Shown one piece after another: positions 41,330 through 51,494 of a stretch of DNA of 64,000 bases. The position numbers and the translations under genes were made by a program. How positions within the stretch are numbered: the stretch's first letter is position 1; every line of letters starts with the position of its first letter. Origin of the DNA: Tardiphaga robiniae. Lineage in GTDB: Bacteria; Pseudomonadota; Alphaproteobacteria; Rhizobiales; Xanthobacteraceae. The stretch covers positions 1 through 64,000 of the forward strand of contig NZ_LVYV01000011.1 in NCBI RefSeq assembly GCF_001618955.1. Reading direction: 5' to 3'. Under the pieces are notes generated by a model. It was given only the letters and a program-made list of their open reading frames with translations. It did no database searches and had not been told where the DNA came from.

Positions 41330-44300
41330 CTATTCCGCCGCGATCATCTGCTGCGTGCGCCATTGCCCGAGCAGAGCGCGCAGCGACGCCGGTTTGACCG
41401 GCTTGTTCAGCACCGCGATCTTGTCCTGGCGCGCGGCGGACTGCACATGCGGGCTGCGGTCGGCGGTGATCAGGATGGCCGGGATCTCCTTGCCGAAACG
41501 GTTGCGGATTTCCCGGATCGCGGCGACGCCGTTGCCGCGGTCGAGATGATAATCGACGAGGAGGCCCGTGAGGCGGCGGCCAGAGCCCTGGATTTCGGCA
41601 ATCGCGTTCATCGCGGCTTCCGGATCAGGGACCGCGACGACCTCGGCTCCCCAGGCCTGCAGCAGCGTCTTCATGCCATCGAGAATCGCCATGTCGTTCT
41701 CGATACAGACAACGAGCGTGCCCGACATAGGTGACTTCGACAGCGGCGTCGCGCTGGTGACCGCGGTGGTATGATTGATCGCCTTGGCCACCGGCACCGT
41801 CACCGAGAAGAACGAGCCGCCGCTGCGATTGGAATCCAGCGCGATGCCGTGATTGAGCACATGCGCGAGCCGCTTAACGATCGACAGACCGAGCCCGAGG
41901 CCGCGCGCGATCCGCGCGCCCTGTTCAAGCCGGTGAAACTCCTTGAAGATCTCGCCACGCTTGAGGATCGGAATGCCGACGCCGGTATCGTAGATGCCGA
42001 TCTGCAAGGACTCGCCGCGGCGCCGGCAGCCGACCAGCACGCGGCCATGCGGCGTGTATTTGATCGCGTTCGAGATCAAATTCTGCAGAAGACGCCGCAG
42101 CATCAGGCGATCGGATTCGACGGGCAGTGAGCACGGCACGAATGAGAGCTTGACGCCGCGGGCGTGCGCGATCGGTGCATATTCGATCTCGAGCGATCGC
42201 ATCAGGTCGCCGATGCGGAAACTCGATATCGCGGGACTCATGGCGCCCGCATCCAGGCGCGAGATGTCGAGCAGCGCTCCGAGGATTTCCTCGATGGCCT
42301 CCAGCGAGTCGTCGATATTCTCGACCAGCCGCGCATCCTCGCCGCCGCTCTTTCGTTCGACCAGGCTGGTGACATAGAGCCGTGCGGCATTGAGCGGCTG
42401 GAGAATGTCGTGGCTGGCGGCGGCCAGAAAGCGAGTCTTCGAGATATTGGCATCTTCCGCGGTGCTTTTGGCGAGCGCCAGTTCGGAATTCAGCCGTGTC
42501 AGTTCCTCGGTGCGGTCGCGGACGCGTTTTTCCAGCGTGGCATTGGCGCGCTCCAGCGCTTCTGCTGCCTCAAAGCTGGGCGTGACGTCGGAAAAAGTTA
42601 GCACGAGCCCGCCATCGGGCATTTTGTTGGTACGCACTTCGATGACGATCTGGCGGTCCTGCAGTCGTTCAAGATAGGGTTCGCCCTCAGTCGTGTAGGC
42701 AGCCAACCGCGCCTGCGTCAGGGTTTCGTTGTCGCCATAAGGCGACGCGCTCTGGATGCCGATGAATTCCAGAATCTCCCGGAGCGGAATGCCGATCTGT
42801 ACGATCTGTGGCGGCAGGCCGAGCAGTTCGCCGAACTGCCGGTTTGACACGATCAGCTGCAGGTCGGGGTTGAAGACGGCGATGCCCTGGCGGACGTGGT
42901 TGAGCGCGGTCTGCAGGATCTCGCGGTTGAAGTGCAGCGCCGCATGCGAATCGTCGAGCAACTTTAAGGCAGCTTTGGCCGACACCGTGCGCTTGCGCAA
43001 CAACAAAGACATCACCACGCGGGAGGAGGCTGCGCCGATCGATGACGCGATCAGATATTCTGCGTGCTGCAGCAGTTCGAAATCCGCAGGTGCGGCCGGA
43101 TCGAGATCGACACGGCGACGCGTGGCGAAAGCATCGAAGGATTCGCGCGCGCGGTCCGGGCCGAGATATTGGGTCACGGTGCTGAGAATGTCCTGCACCG
43201 TCACCGTGGTCCGCCAGCGCCGGAATGCCGGTGTGATCGGCGCCAGCGTATTGGGTACGAAGACATCGGCCTGCAGCCGTTCGATCGACGACGGCGCCCG
43301 CATCAGCGACAGCACGATATAGGTCAGGATATTGAGCGACAGGCTCCACAACGTGCCGTGCAGCAGCGGCGGCAATTCAGTGCCGAGGAGGTCCTGCGGC
43401 CGCAACGCCTCGATACCGAACGGGCCGTGCTGCAGGAACAGGACGCCTGCGGTGCTGCTTTCAAGGAAGCTCGGGATGAACAGCGTATAGGCCCAGACGA
43501 TGAAGCCGACCACCATGCCGCCCATGGCGCCGCGGGCGGTCGCACGCCGCCAGATCAGCCCGCCAAAAAAAGCTGGAGCGAGTTGCGCGATGGCGGCAAA
43601 TGACAGCAGGCCGATGGCGGCCAGTTGCGTATTGCCGAGCGCGCGGAAATAGAAATAGGCCATCACCATGATGGCGAAGATCGAAAACCGCCTTGCCTTG
43701 AGCAGGAAGTTGCCGAAGTCGGTCTGCTCATTCTGCGTCTGTGGCCCGCGCCGCAAGACCAGTGGCAACACGATATCGTTGGACACCATAATGGCCAGCG
43801 CAACGCATTCGACGATCACCATGGCGGTGGCAGCCGACAAGCCGCCGATGAACACCGCCATACTGAGCGTGCTGGAGCCAGCTTCGATCGGCAGCGCCAG
43901 CACATACATGTCGCTGTCGACCGCGCCGAACGGAAAGGTCACGAGGCCCGCCAGGGCGATCGGAATGACGAACAGATTGATGGCGATCAGATAGGTGGGA
44001 AACAGCCAGCGCGCACGGCTCACTTCCGAGTCGCTGGAATTCTCGACGACGCTGACGTGGAACTGCCGGGGCAGCAGCATGATGGCGCAGAACGACAGCA
44101 ACACCATCGTGAGGAAATTGCCGAATGACGGCACATAGTTGATGGCGCGCATCGCCTCTGGTGTCTTCATCGCGCGCTCGACCAGCTCCGAGGGGCCGAA
44201 CATCCAGAATGTCACGAAGGCGCCGGCGATGATGAACACCACCAGCTTGACGATGGATTCGGTAGCCACGGCGAGCATCAAGCCGTGCTGATGTTCGGTC

Positions 44301-44848
44301 GCATTGGTCTGCCTTGTACCGAACAGTACGGCGAACATCGCCATTGCGAGAGTCACGACCAGTGCCATGTCGCCGACGATGGGAACGCCGGCAATGGCCT
44401 TGTCTTCGCCGAGGATCGTTTCCAGCGACGACGCCACGGCTTTCAGCTGCAGCGCAATGTACGGAACCGAGCCGATGATGGCGATCACGGCGACGGTGGC
44501 GGCGACGGCCTGGCTCTTGCCGTAACGTGCGGCGATGAAGTCGGCGATCGAGGTGATGTTCTGGGTCTTGGCGAGATGGATCACACGCCGCAGCACGGGC
44601 GAGAAGAAGGCAAAGAACAGGATCGGGCCGACATAGATGGCGAGGAAATCCACGCTGGTCCGGCTGGCCACGCCGACCGAGCCGAAGAACGTCCATGACG
44701 TGCAATAGATCGCCAGCGACAGCGGATAGATGACGGCCTTGGCACGGCCGCTCTGGAACAGCGCTATCCGGTCGCCGTAGCTGGCGACGCAAAACAGAAA
44801 TCCGATGTAGCAGAGGGCGGCAACAATCACGCCCCAGTCGTGCAGCAT
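41330..44848 (-). CDS. SSS-domain hybrid sensor histidine kinase/response regulator
   Basis: This 1172-residue sensor fuses a sodium:solute symporter-like membrane domain (about 1-500, 12-13 helices) to a signalling output. After it come a STAC-like linker region (near 585-650), a PAS domain (about 660-760, FNPDLQLIVSNRQFGELLGL), a HisKA domain with His813 in AAASHDILQPLNAARLY, and an ATPase domain with NLISNAIKY and DTGVGIP. A C-terminal receiver ends the protein, with Asp1099 in GLLVDYHLDRGNG. CbrA-type kinases share the transporter-kinase plan and may sense substrate transport. The adjacent response regulator is convergent. Confidence 0.93.
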   Translation of the reverse strand: MLHDWGVIVAALCYIGFLFCVASYGDRIALFQSGRAKAVIYPLSLAIYCTSWTFFGSVGVASRTSVDFLAIYVGPILFFAFFSPVLRRVIHLAKTQNITSIADFIAARYGKSQAVAATVAVIAIIGSVPYIALQLKAVASSLETILGEDKAIAGVPIVGDMALVVTLAMAMFAVLFGTRQTNATEHQHGLMLAVATESIVKLVVFIIAGAFVTFWMFGPSELVERAMKTPEAMRAINYVPSFGNFLTMVLLSFCAIMLLPRQFHVSVVENSSDSEVSRARWLFPTYLIAINLFVIPIALAGLVTFPFGAVDSDMYVLALPIEAGSSTLSMAVFIGGLSAATAMVIVECVALAIMVSNDIVLPLVLRRGPQTQNEQTDFGNFLLKARRFSIFAIMVMAYFYFRALGNTQLAAIGLLSFAAIAQLAPAFFGGLIWRRATARGAMGGMVVGFIVWAYTLFIPSFLESSTAGVLFLQHGPFGIEALRPQDLLGTELPPLLHGTLWSLSLNILTYIVLSLMRAPSSIERLQADVFVPNTLAPITPAFRRWRTTVTVQDILSTVTQYLGPDRARESFDAFATRRRVDLDPAAPADFELLQHAEYLIASSIGAASSRVVMSLLLRKRTVSAKAALKLLDDSHAALHFNREILQTALNHVRQGIAVFNPDLQLIVSNRQFGELLGLPPQIVQIGIPLREILEFIGIQSASPYGDNETLTQARLAAYTTEGEPYLERLQDRQIVIEVRTNKMPDGGLVLTFSDVTPSFEAAEALERANATLEKRVRDRTEELTRLNSELALAKSTAEDANISKTRFLAAASHDILQPLNAARLYVTSLVERKSGGEDARLVENIDDSLEAIEEILGALLDISRLDAGAMSPAISSFRIGDLMRSLEIEYAPIAHARGVKLSFVPCSLPVESDRLMLRRLLQNLISNAIKYTPHGRVLVGCRRRGESLQIGIYDTGVGIPILKRGEIFKEFHRLEQGARIARGLGLGLSIVKRLAHVLNHGIALDSNRSGGSFFSVTVPVAKAINHTTAVTSATPLSKSPMSGTLVVCIENDMAILDGMKTLLQAWGAEVVAVPDPEAAMNAIAEIQGSGRRLTGLLVDYHLDRGNGVAAIREIRNRFGKEIPAILITADRSPHVQSAARQDKIAVLNKPVKPASLRALLGQWRTQQMIAAE

Positions 44849-44961
44849 CGCGCGTGCTCCCTTTGGCGGGCTGAAGCCCGTCCGTCAGGCGAAAATCTAG
44901 CCGGTTGCGCCGGTGCAGGCGACAGGGATTTGGTCGGACGCCGGGGAATGCCGGATCGTCG

Positions 44962-45291
44962 TTAAATCCAGCGCGGGCCGAAAAAGGCGATCAGGATAAT
45001 GAACAGCCACGCGGTCACGCCGGCCAGCAAAGCGAGGCGGTAATCGAACGTGCCGACCGTGAGATAGCAGATGCCGAGAAAAGCGAGATAGGCCGGAATG
45101 GTCTTCGCGCCGGCCATGCAGGCTTCCCGGAAGCCTGCACTGTCGCCTTTTGCGCCGACGATGAGGAGCGCAATGATCGCAAAGGTCGGAAACAACGGCA
45201 GAATGCCGGGCAGCGTGTTGCCCCGTTTGGACAACCAGGCAATCAGGGCGGTGAGCAGTCCGCCGAGAATACCTTTCCAGATGATGTCCAC
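44962..45291 (-). CDS. DUF3147/GlpM-like small membrane protein
   Basis: A 109-residue membrane protein with four predicted helices (IIWKGILGGLLTALIAWLSK, LFPTFAIIALLIVG, AYLAFLGICYLTVG, LLAGVTAWLFIILIAFFGP). The order and the KRGNTLPGILPLFP loop match the DUF3147/GlpM-like family, whose function is unknown. I choose GTG 45291 with GGAGA upstream. ATG 45324 is possible. The longer in-frame start at 45420 would translate through the palindromic repeat at 45337-45425 and is rejected. Confidence 0.75.
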   Translation of the reverse strand: MDIIWKGILGGLLTALIAWLSKRGNTLPGILPLFPTFAIIALLIVGAKGDSAGFREACMAGAKTIPAYLAFLGICYLTVGTFDYRLALLAGVTAWLFIILIAFFGPRWI

Positions 45292-45336
45292 GAAAGTTCT
45301 CCGATTCCCCGGAAGGGCATACATGCAATTAGAACT

Positions 45337-45425
45337 CGTCATGGCCGGGCTTGACCCGGCCACCCAGCTTCTCTTGCACACGAACCCGAAAAAATGGATG
45401 CCCGGGACAAGCCCGGGCATGACGG
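45337..45425. repeat. REP-like palindromic repeat, copy 2 (CGTCATG...GGGCTTG family)
   Basis: CGTCATGGCCGGGCTTG on the left and CAAGCCCGGGCATGACG on the right form an imperfect inverted repeat of about 89 bp, closely matching the copy at 6712-6799. It fills the gap between the DUF3147 gene and the hemA stop and may act as a transcript 3' end for hemA. Confidence 0.85.
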
Positions 45426-45445
45426 TATTCTAGCTATTTGCAGTT

Positions 45446-46675
45446 TTACTCCGCCGCCAGCGCCTTGGTGCGCAGTGGCAGGCCGAGTTCATCCCACACC
45501 TGCAGCAGCGATTCTGCGAGGTGATCGATCAGCACATCGTCGTGATAGGGCGACGGCGTGATGCGGAGGCGCTCGGCGCCCTTGGCGACGGTCGGGTAGT
45601 TGATCGGCTGGATGTAAATACCATGCTCTTCAAGCAGCAGATCGCAGGCCTTCTTGCAGAGTTCGGCATCGCCAACGAACACCGGCACGATATGGGTGTC
45701 GGTGGACATCACCGGAATTCCGGCCGCGGTGAGGATCGCCTTGACCCGCGCAGCGCGGTCCTGATGGCGTTCGCGTTCCCAGCTCGAGCTCTTCAGGTGT
45801 TTGATCGCAGCGGTCGCGGCCGAGCAGATCGCCGGCGGCAGCGCGGTGGTGAAGATAAAGCCCGGCGCATAGGAGCGCACGGCGTCTACAATGTCCTTGT
45901 TTGCTGCGATATAGCCACCGAGGCAGCCATAGGCCTTGGCCAGCGTGCCTTCGAGCACGTCGATGCGATGCATCACACCGTCGCGCTCGGCGATGCCGCC
46001 GCCGCGCGGGCCATACATGCCGACGGCATGGACTTCGTCGACATAGGTCATGGCGCCATAGCGTTCGGCGAGATCGCAGATCGCAGCCAGTGGCGCGACG
46101 TCGCCATCCATCGAGTACAGGCTCTCGCAGGCGATCAGCTTCGGCCGCGCGGGGTCGGTGGCCTTCAGCAGTTCTTCGAGATGCGCGACATCGTTATGGC
46201 GGAACACGACGCGGTCGCAGCCCGCCTGCCGGATGCCTTCGATCATCGAGTTATGATTGAGCGCATCGGACAGGATCAGGCAATTCGGCATCAGCTTGGC
46301 GAGCGTCGAAATGCCGGTCTGGTTCGACACGTAGCCCGAGGTGAACAGCAGGGCGGCCTGCTTGCCGTGGAGGTCAGCCAGTTCTTCCTCGAGCTGGACC
46401 AGCGGATGATGCGTGCCTGCAATATTGCGGGTGCCACCGGCCCCGGTGCCGACGCGGGTCGCAGTCTCGACCATGGCGCCAACCACTTTCGGGTGCTGGC
46501 CCATGCCGAGGTAATCGTTGGAGCACCAGATCACGACATTGCGCGGACCATTCGGCGTGTGCCAGACCGCATGCGGGAACCGACCGGCAATGCGCTCGAG
46601 ATCGGCGAAGACACGATAGCGGCGCTCGTCATGCAAACGATTGAGCGCGTCACTGAAGAACTTGCTGTAATCCAT
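45446..46675 (-). CDS. hemA: 5-aminolevulinate synthase
   Basis: This 409-residue PLP enzyme condenses glycine and succinyl-CoA into 5-aminolevulinate, the C4 route to heme used by alphaproteobacteria. It belongs to the alpha-oxoamine synthase family: [54 protein letters not shown], and the PLP Lys247 in [25 protein letters not shown] is the usual C-terminal motif. The gene has an FNR/FixK-like box upstream (46785-46798), consistent with oxygen control of heme synthesis. Confidence 0.97.
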   Translation of the reverse strand: MDYSKFFSDALNRLHDERRYRVFADLERIAGRFPHAVWHTPNGPRNVVIWCSNDYLGMGQHPKVVGAMVETATRVGTGAGGTRNIAGTHHPLVQLEEELADLHGKQAALLFTSGYVSNQTGISTLAKLMPNCLILSDALNHNSMIEGIRQAGCDRVVFRHNDVAHLEELLKATDPARPKLIACESLYSMDGDVAPLAAICDLAERYGAMTYVDEVHAVGMYGPRGGGIAERDGVMHRIDVLEGTLAKAYGCLGGYIAANKDIVDAVRSYAPGFIFTTALPPAICSAATAAIKHLKSSSWERERHQDRAARVKAILTAAGIPVMSTDTHIVPVFVGDAELCKKACDLLLEEHGIYIQPINYPTVAKGAERLRITPSPYHDDVLIDHLAESLLQVWDELGLPLRTKALAAE

Positions 46676-46755
46676 CGCAAAAGACCCAAAAACGAAACCC
46701 GAACCCAGCGTCAGGTGCGTTTTAGAGCTTTTCCAGCTTGGCTGTCGAGGCGCAA

Positions 46756-46772
46756 TTGGTCAATTTGACCAA
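46756..46772. promoter_or_regulatory. Inverted repeat TTGGTCA-att-TGACCAA upstream of hemA
   Basis: TTGGTCA (46756-46762) and TGACCAA (46766-46772) are perfectly inverted around 3 bp, about 80-97 bp upstream of the hemA start and 12 bp on the hemA side of the FNR-type box. It is a good candidate for a second regulator site; the binding protein is unknown. Confidence 0.5.
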
Positions 46773-46784
46773 GTGCCGCGGCTT

Positions 46785-46798
46785 TTGATGTGCATCAA
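46785..46798. promoter_or_regulatory. FNR/FixK-type box upstream of hemA
   Basis: TTGAT-GTGC-ATCAA at 46785-46798 matches the TTGAT-N4-ATCAA consensus of FNR/FixK/AadR regulators exactly. It is centred about 116 bp upstream of the hemA start codon. In Rhodobacter, hemA is controlled by FnrL, and FixK-type control is expected in this bacterial group. Confidence 0.8.
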
Positions 46799-46836
46799 GA
46801 GCCTGAGGTTATTCACGAATTTTGTTGCGCTGCAGG

Positions 46837-47913
46837 TTACGTCGATTTGAACCGCAGCATGCCATCGGCGCCCATTGTCGAGGTCAGCCGCTTCTGCGCC
46901 AGCATGTGATTGACGTGGGCGATCAATTCGCCGGCGGCAAATCCGGTCTGGTGGGCGTCGAGCTTGTGCTTGTGAAACACCACCGGCACCAGTTGGGCGG
47001 ATGTCTTGCCGGCATCCTTGCATGCGGCGGCAATCATCTGGCAGCGCTCTTCGTGATGGTCTGCGAGCTGCTTGATGCGGATCTTGAGGCCGTGAAACGG
47101 CACGCCATGACCGGGCAGCACGAGCACATCGTCGGGCAGCGTATCAGCGAGACGCTTCAGCGAATGCAGATAGGAGCCGAGCGAATTCTCGTCGGGCTCG
47201 TGCGCCCAGACGCTCACATTCGGCGAGATCTTGCTCAGCACCTGATCGGCCGACAGGAACAGTTTGTCGGCTTCGCAATACAGCATCACCTGATCCGGCG
47301 AATGGCCGGCGCCGGAGAGCACGCGGAAGGTGCGTGTGCCGATCACGAGATCGTCGCCATCGGACAACCGGCGATAGGCCGCCGGTAGCGGCACCGTCTT
47401 CTTCAGATACTCTTGGCCGCGGCCGAGCAATTGCTCGGTGATATCTGCATCCATGCCGTGGCGATGGAAGAACTGCCGCATATTGACGATGCGCTCTTCG
47501 GTGCGGCGGTGCTGGTGATAGACGCCCTGCAGATATTCGACTTGCGACATATAGAAGGGGCAGTTGAACCGCTGCACCATCCAGCCGGCCTGGCCGACAT
47601 GATCGGGATGCGCGTGGGTGACAATCACCTTGCTGATCGGTTTGCCCTTTAGCGGACCTTCGAACAGTTTCGTCCATGCAGCGATGGTGGCGTCATTGCC
47701 GATGCCGGTATCCACCATGGCCCAGCCGTCGCCGTCGGCGAGCAGATAGATGTTCACATGGTTGAGACGAAACGGCAGGTCGAGCCGGATCCAGAGAACG
47801 CCCGGGGCGATTTCGACCACCTGATCGGTACCGGGATGGTTCTCCCAGGGATAGCGGAGGTCATCGGCTGGCTTTGTGCTGGCGTCTGTTTTCGAATGCA
47901 TCGGTTCTGTCAC
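46837..47913 (-). CDS. MBL-fold metallo-hydrolase
   Basis: A 358-residue metallo-beta-lactamase-fold hydrolase. The metal motif HxHxDH is in IVTHAHPDHVGQAG, with further ligands in VLSGAGHSPDQVMLYCE (His) and FLSADQVLSK (Asp) and a late His in VLPGHGVPFHGL. A C-terminal winged-helix-like region (ADHHEERCQMI ... HVNHMLAQKRL) is typical of LACTB2/thioesterase-like family members. The substrate is not evident. I use GTG 47913 because AAGGA is 4 bases upstream; ATG 47901 is possible. It lies between bioB and hemA, all on the minus strand, but separated by the hemA promoter. Confidence 0.85.
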   Translation of the reverse strand: MTEPMHSKTDASTKPADDLRYPWENHPGTDQVVEIAPGVLWIRLDLPFRLNHVNIYLLADGDGWAMVDTGIGNDATIAAWTKLFEGPLKGKPISKVIVTHAHPDHVGQAGWMVQRFNCPFYMSQVEYLQGVYHQHRRTEERIVNMRQFFHRHGMDADITEQLLGRGQEYLKKTVPLPAAYRRLSDGDDLVIGTRTFRVLSGAGHSPDQVMLYCEADKLFLSADQVLSKISPNVSVWAHEPDENSLGSYLHSLKRLADTLPDDVLVLPGHGVPFHGLKIRIKQLADHHEERCQMIAAACKDAGKTSAQLVPVVFHKHKLDAHQTGFAAGELIAHVNHMLAQKRLTSTMGADGMLRFKST

Positions 47914-47988
47914 AATGTCCTTTTCATCCGGCTTAGCGGGCCAAGGACCCCTGCGCCAGCACAAATTCGGCTGGCGCAGGGCATGGGT

Positions 47989-49041
47989 TTATGCGCTGGC
48001 GCGCATATCGGCCTGTGCTGAAGCGGTAACCGGCAGAGCCGGCGTGCTCTTTCCGCTCACGTCGTCGAGCCGTGAGGTCATACCGAGCCGGTCCAGCAGG
48101 TTGGCGTCGCGGTCGGTCTGGGGGTTTTTCGTGGTCAGCAGCACGTCACCGATGAAGATGGAATTGGCGCCGGCGACGAAGCACAGTGCCTGCAATTCAT
48201 CGGTCATATATTGCCGTCCGGCGGAAAGCCGCACCACGCTCTTCGGCATCATGATACGCGCCACCGCAATCATGCGGACCAGCGCGATCGGATCCGGGCG
48301 TTCGGCGGTGTCGTTGACCGGCACGCCCTTCACTTCGTTCCACATATTGATCGGCACGCTGTCCGGATGATGCGGCAGGTTGGCCAGCAGCATCAGCATG
48401 CCCAGGCGATCCTCGACCTGCTCGCCCATGCCGATGATACCGCCGCAGCAGACCTTGAGGCCGGCATGGCGCGCCCGCGCCAATGTCTCGATGCGATCTT
48501 CCATCGTGCGCGTGGTGATGATCTTGCCGTAGAATTCCGGCGAGGTATCGACATTGTGATTGTAGAAGTCGAGACCGGCGTCCTGCAGGCGTTTGGCCTG
48601 ATCTTCCGTGAGCATGCCCAGCGTCGCGCAGGTTTCGAGGCCGAGATCCTTCACCGCGCTGACCATGTCGCATACGCGGTCGAGATCTTTGTCCTTGGGA
48701 TTGCGCCAGGCCGCGGCCATGCAGAAGCGGCTCGCACCGGCATCCTTGGCGCGCTGCGCCGTGGCAACCACGGCGTCGCGATCCATCAGCTTGGTCGCCT
48801 TGACGTCGGTGTTGTAGTGGGCGCTTTGCGAGCAATAACCGCAGTCTTCCGCGCAGCCGCCGGTCTTGATGCTGAGCAGGCTCGCAGTCTCGACGTGATT
48901 CGGATCGAAATTGCTGCGGTGGGTGCTCTGCGCCTGGAAAATCAGGTCCGCAAACGGCAAGTCATACAGTGCTTGGGCTTCATGACGTTGCCAGTCGTGG
49001 CGCAGTTCGGTCGATGTCCATGCAGAGGGAGTTGGGGGCAT
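47989..49041 (-). CDS. bioB: Biotin synthase
   Basis: This 350-residue radical SAM enzyme inserts sulfur into dethiobiotin. The [4Fe-4S] Cys triad is Cys63, Cys67, Cys70 in [18 protein letters not shown], followed by [31 protein letters not shown] (ligands to the sacrificial [2Fe-2S] cluster) and [19 protein letters not shown] with the family's Arg. No other biotin genes are adjacent, so the pathway is dispersed here. A C-terminal extension of about 15 Ala/Ser-rich residues follows the core. Confidence 0.96.
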   Translation of the reverse strand: MPPTPSAWTSTELRHDWQRHEAQALYDLPFADLIFQAQSTHRSNFDPNHVETASLLSIKTGGCAEDCGYCSQSAHYNTDVKATKLMDRDAVVATAQRAKDAGASRFCMAAAWRNPKDKDLDRVCDMVSAVKDLGLETCATLGMLTEDQAKRLQDAGLDFYNHNVDTSPEFYGKIITTRTMEDRIETLARARHAGLKVCCGGIIGMGEQVEDRLGMLMLLANLPHHPDSVPINMWNEVKGVPVNDTAERPDPIALVRMIAVARIMMPKSVVRLSAGRQYMTDELQALCFVAGANSIFIGDVLLTTKNPQTDRDANLLDRLGMTSRLDDVSGKSTPALPVTASAQADMRASA

Positions 49042-49161
49042 TCACGCGATCCTTACATTCTGCGCAGCCACCGATCACGGGCTGCTGTGAAAGCAGTCCA
49101 TGATTTTGAGGGTTGGAGCAATGACGCTGGCCGGGTGCAGCCATGCGCTGGATCGCCGCTC

Positions 49162-51306
49162 CTATGCCGCGCGGATGCTGGTCAGGAATTCGTCGATTTC
49201 ACCGCGAAGAACGTCGGCCTCGCGGCGCAGTTCGCCCGAGGCGCCGAGTACGTCGTTGGCAGCCGTGCCGGCCTGCGTCGATGCATCGCTGACGCCGACA
49301 ATGTTGCTCGACACTTCGCTGGTGCCGCCGGCGGCGTGCTGGATGTTGCGCGCGATCTCGCGTGTTGCCGCACCTTGCTGTTCGACGGCGGTGGCGATGG
49401 CAGCACTCACATGATTGATCTCGGCGATGGTCTGCCCGATGTTGCGGATCGCTCCGACGGCGGTGGAAGTGACCTGCTGCATCGAGACGATCTGCGTGCG
49501 AATCTCGTCGGTGGCTTTTGCGGTCTGATCGGCAAGGCTCTTCACTTCCGATGCCACGACGGCGAAGCCGCGGCCGGCATCGCCAGCGCGCGCTGCCTCG
49601 ATGGTCGCGTTGAGCGCCAGGAGGTTGGTCTGCGACGCGATAGTCTGGATCAGATCGATCACCACACTGATGCGATTGGCGTTGTCGGCCAAGCCCTGCA
49701 TCGTTGCATCGGTTTCGCCGGCCTCGTTGACGGCCTTTGCGGCGATTTCGGTCGACGTGACGACCTGTCGGCTGATCTCGTTGATCGATGACGACAGCTG
49801 CTCGGTCCCGGCCGACACCGTCTGGACGTTTACCGAGGTTTCCTCTGCGGCCGATGCGACGGCGCTGACCAGCGCGCTGGAGCGATCGGCAGTGGCTGAC
49901 ATGCTCTGCGCGGTCGATTGCATGGAATCGGCCGAGCTCTGCAGTTTCTCCAAAGCATTGCGCACCTTGCTCTCGAAGTCGACGATGCGAGCTTCGATGC
50001 GCGACGTGCGTTCGCCCTTGGCAATGCGGTCCTGATCCTGCTCCGCGCTGAGCGTGCGGGCGTTGATCATGCTGTCGCGGAACACTTCGAGCGTGCCCGC
50101 CATCGCCGCGATTTCGTCCTGCTGGCGGCTGCGGGCGATCTCGGTGTCGAGATCGCCGCTGGACAGCCGCTGCATCGCGCGCTGCAATTGCGCGAGGCGG
50201 CGCAGAATGCTGCGGCCGACATAGAGCCAGACGAACAACGCCGATCCGATCAGCGTCAGCGCGCCGAGGCCGAGCATCACCTGCGTCGCCAGCGTGATTG
50301 TCGTCTGCGCCTGTGTCGTGGCGGCGTCGGTTTCGCTGCGCACCTTGTCGACCAGTTGCTTGACGCTCATACCGAGGCCGACATTGAGCTTGCGCGTCTC
50401 GTCGAGGATGAGTTCGCCATATTCGACAGTGTCCATCTCTTTCTGGCGCACCTTGAAGACGCTGTTCTTGCCGTCGCCGATCGCCAGCAGCTGCAAGGCG
50501 GCTTCTTTGAGTTCTTTGGTTCCCTTGATGCCGACGAGAGCATCGAGATTCGATTTGACGCGGGTCTGGGCGGCCTTGAAGTTGTCTTCGATCGGAGAGA
50601 GCGCTTCGGACGAGCCGGCCGACAGTGCGGCCATCAGATCGGACGAGATCAGGTTGGTGCTGGCGACGACTTCGCCGACCTGCACGATGACGCGCGCGGC
50701 TTCGCCCGAATCTTCGGCCGAGAATACTGTTGCCCGCAGCGTGTCGTTCATCACGTTCTGGGCGTCGGTGGCGGCTGGTTCCGACATCTTGACGAAGTTT
50801 GCTGCAGCGGTGCGCAGGGAGTCGTATTGCTTCTGATGCTGGGCGACGGCGTCGAGACGTTCCTGGGTGGCAGCGCCAAGGCTGCGAATCGTGTCTTCGA
50901 TGTTCTTGACGGTATCGGCCAGAGCCGCGACCACGGCCTTGTCGGCGCCGAGCTTGGCGATGGTGTCGAGCTTCTCGACTGCAATCTTGTGCGTATCCCG
51001 CATGCGCTGCGAGCGTTCCTTCAGAACGTCGGGGCTGCTTGATGCCAGCAGCATCGGGCCCTGGCTGGCAAGGCTCTCGCTGGCGGTGGCCAGTTGAAGG
51101 CTGGCGGTCAGTTTCGGAATGTCCCGGCCGTTCAGGTCCGTCATCATGCCGCCGAGCTGACCGAGAATCATGCCGGCACCGGCACTGATCAGGATCGCCA
51201 TGCCCGCGATAACAGCAAAGGCGGCGAACAGGCTGCCGCGAATGCCCCAACGGGGCCGTGAGAAACGAAACCGTCCGAATTTTCCGATGAATGACGTCAG
51301 TGCCAT
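49162..51306 (-). CDS. Methyl-accepting chemotaxis protein
   Basis: A 714-residue transmembrane chemoreceptor. Membrane helix 1 (about 25-50, [20 protein letters not shown]) and helix 2 (about 335-358, [20 protein letters not shown]) flank a long mostly helical periplasmic sensor domain of about 285 residues. A HAMP domain (about 360-412) and the signalling domain follow, with the hairpin tip [19 protein letters not shown] and [17 protein letters not shown]. No C-terminal CheR-docking pentapeptide is present. The ligand cannot be predicted; the helical sensor type is often linked to aromatic or organic-acid signals. Confidence 0.93.
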   Translation of the reverse strand: MALTSFIGKFGRFRFSRPRWGIRGSLFAAFAVIAGMAILISAGAGMILGQLGGMMTDLNGRDIPKLTASLQLATASESLASQGPMLLASSSPDVLKERSQRMRDTHKIAVEKLDTIAKLGADKAVVAALADTVKNIEDTIRSLGAATQERLDAVAQHQKQYDSLRTAAANFVKMSEPAATDAQNVMNDTLRATVFSAEDSGEAARVIVQVGEVVASTNLISSDLMAALSAGSSEALSPIEDNFKAAQTRVKSNLDALVGIKGTKELKEAALQLLAIGDGKNSVFKVRQKEMDTVEYGELILDETRKLNVGLGMSVKQLVDKVRSETDAATTQAQTTITLATQVMLGLGALTLIGSALFVWLYVGRSILRRLAQLQRAMQRLSSGDLDTEIARSRQQDEIAAMAGTLEVFRDSMINARTLSAEQDQDRIAKGERTSRIEARIVDFESKVRNALEKLQSSADSMQSTAQSMSATADRSSALVSAVASAAEETSVNVQTVSAGTEQLSSSINEISRQVVTSTEIAAKAVNEAGETDATMQGLADNANRISVVIDLIQTIASQTNLLALNATIEAARAGDAGRGFAVVASEVKSLADQTAKATDEIRTQIVSMQQVTSTAVGAIRNIGQTIAEINHVSAAIATAVEQQGAATREIARNIQHAAGGTSEVSSNIVGVSDASTQAGTAANDVLGASGELRREADVLRGEIDEFLTSIRAA

Positions 51307-51430
51307 GATTCCCCCAACGTCCGTCGTACTGGTGACGGATCGCGCAGAGAGTATGTCGGTACCGGGTTAATATTCGGGTAAATCGGCAACCTTTGGCTGT
51401 CGCGGGGCTTGCGAGGTTACCAAAGGGTAA

Positions 51431-51457
51431 AACAAAAAGACCGGCGTTTCCGCCGGC
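51431..51457 (-). terminator. Terminator of the outer-membrane barrel gene
   Basis: CCGGCG and CGCCGG form a 6-bp stem with a TTTC loop (51441-51456); on the minus strand it is followed by TCTTTTTG, about 40 bp after the barrel gene's stop codon. Confidence 0.8.
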
Positions 51458-51494
51458 CTTTCCGTAGTTACGAGCCTGAAATCAGGCGCGAAGC

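Noticed and set aside
48211-49791. 526-codon plus-strand ORF opposite bioB and the chemoreceptor
   Set aside because: Crosses two well-supported genes on the other strand, with shadow-type composition.
49199-51250. 683-codon minus-strand ORF inside the chemoreceptor gene
   Set aside because: Same strand, different frame; Arg/Gln-rich with no domain, whereas the chemoreceptor frame has complete HAMP and signalling motifs.
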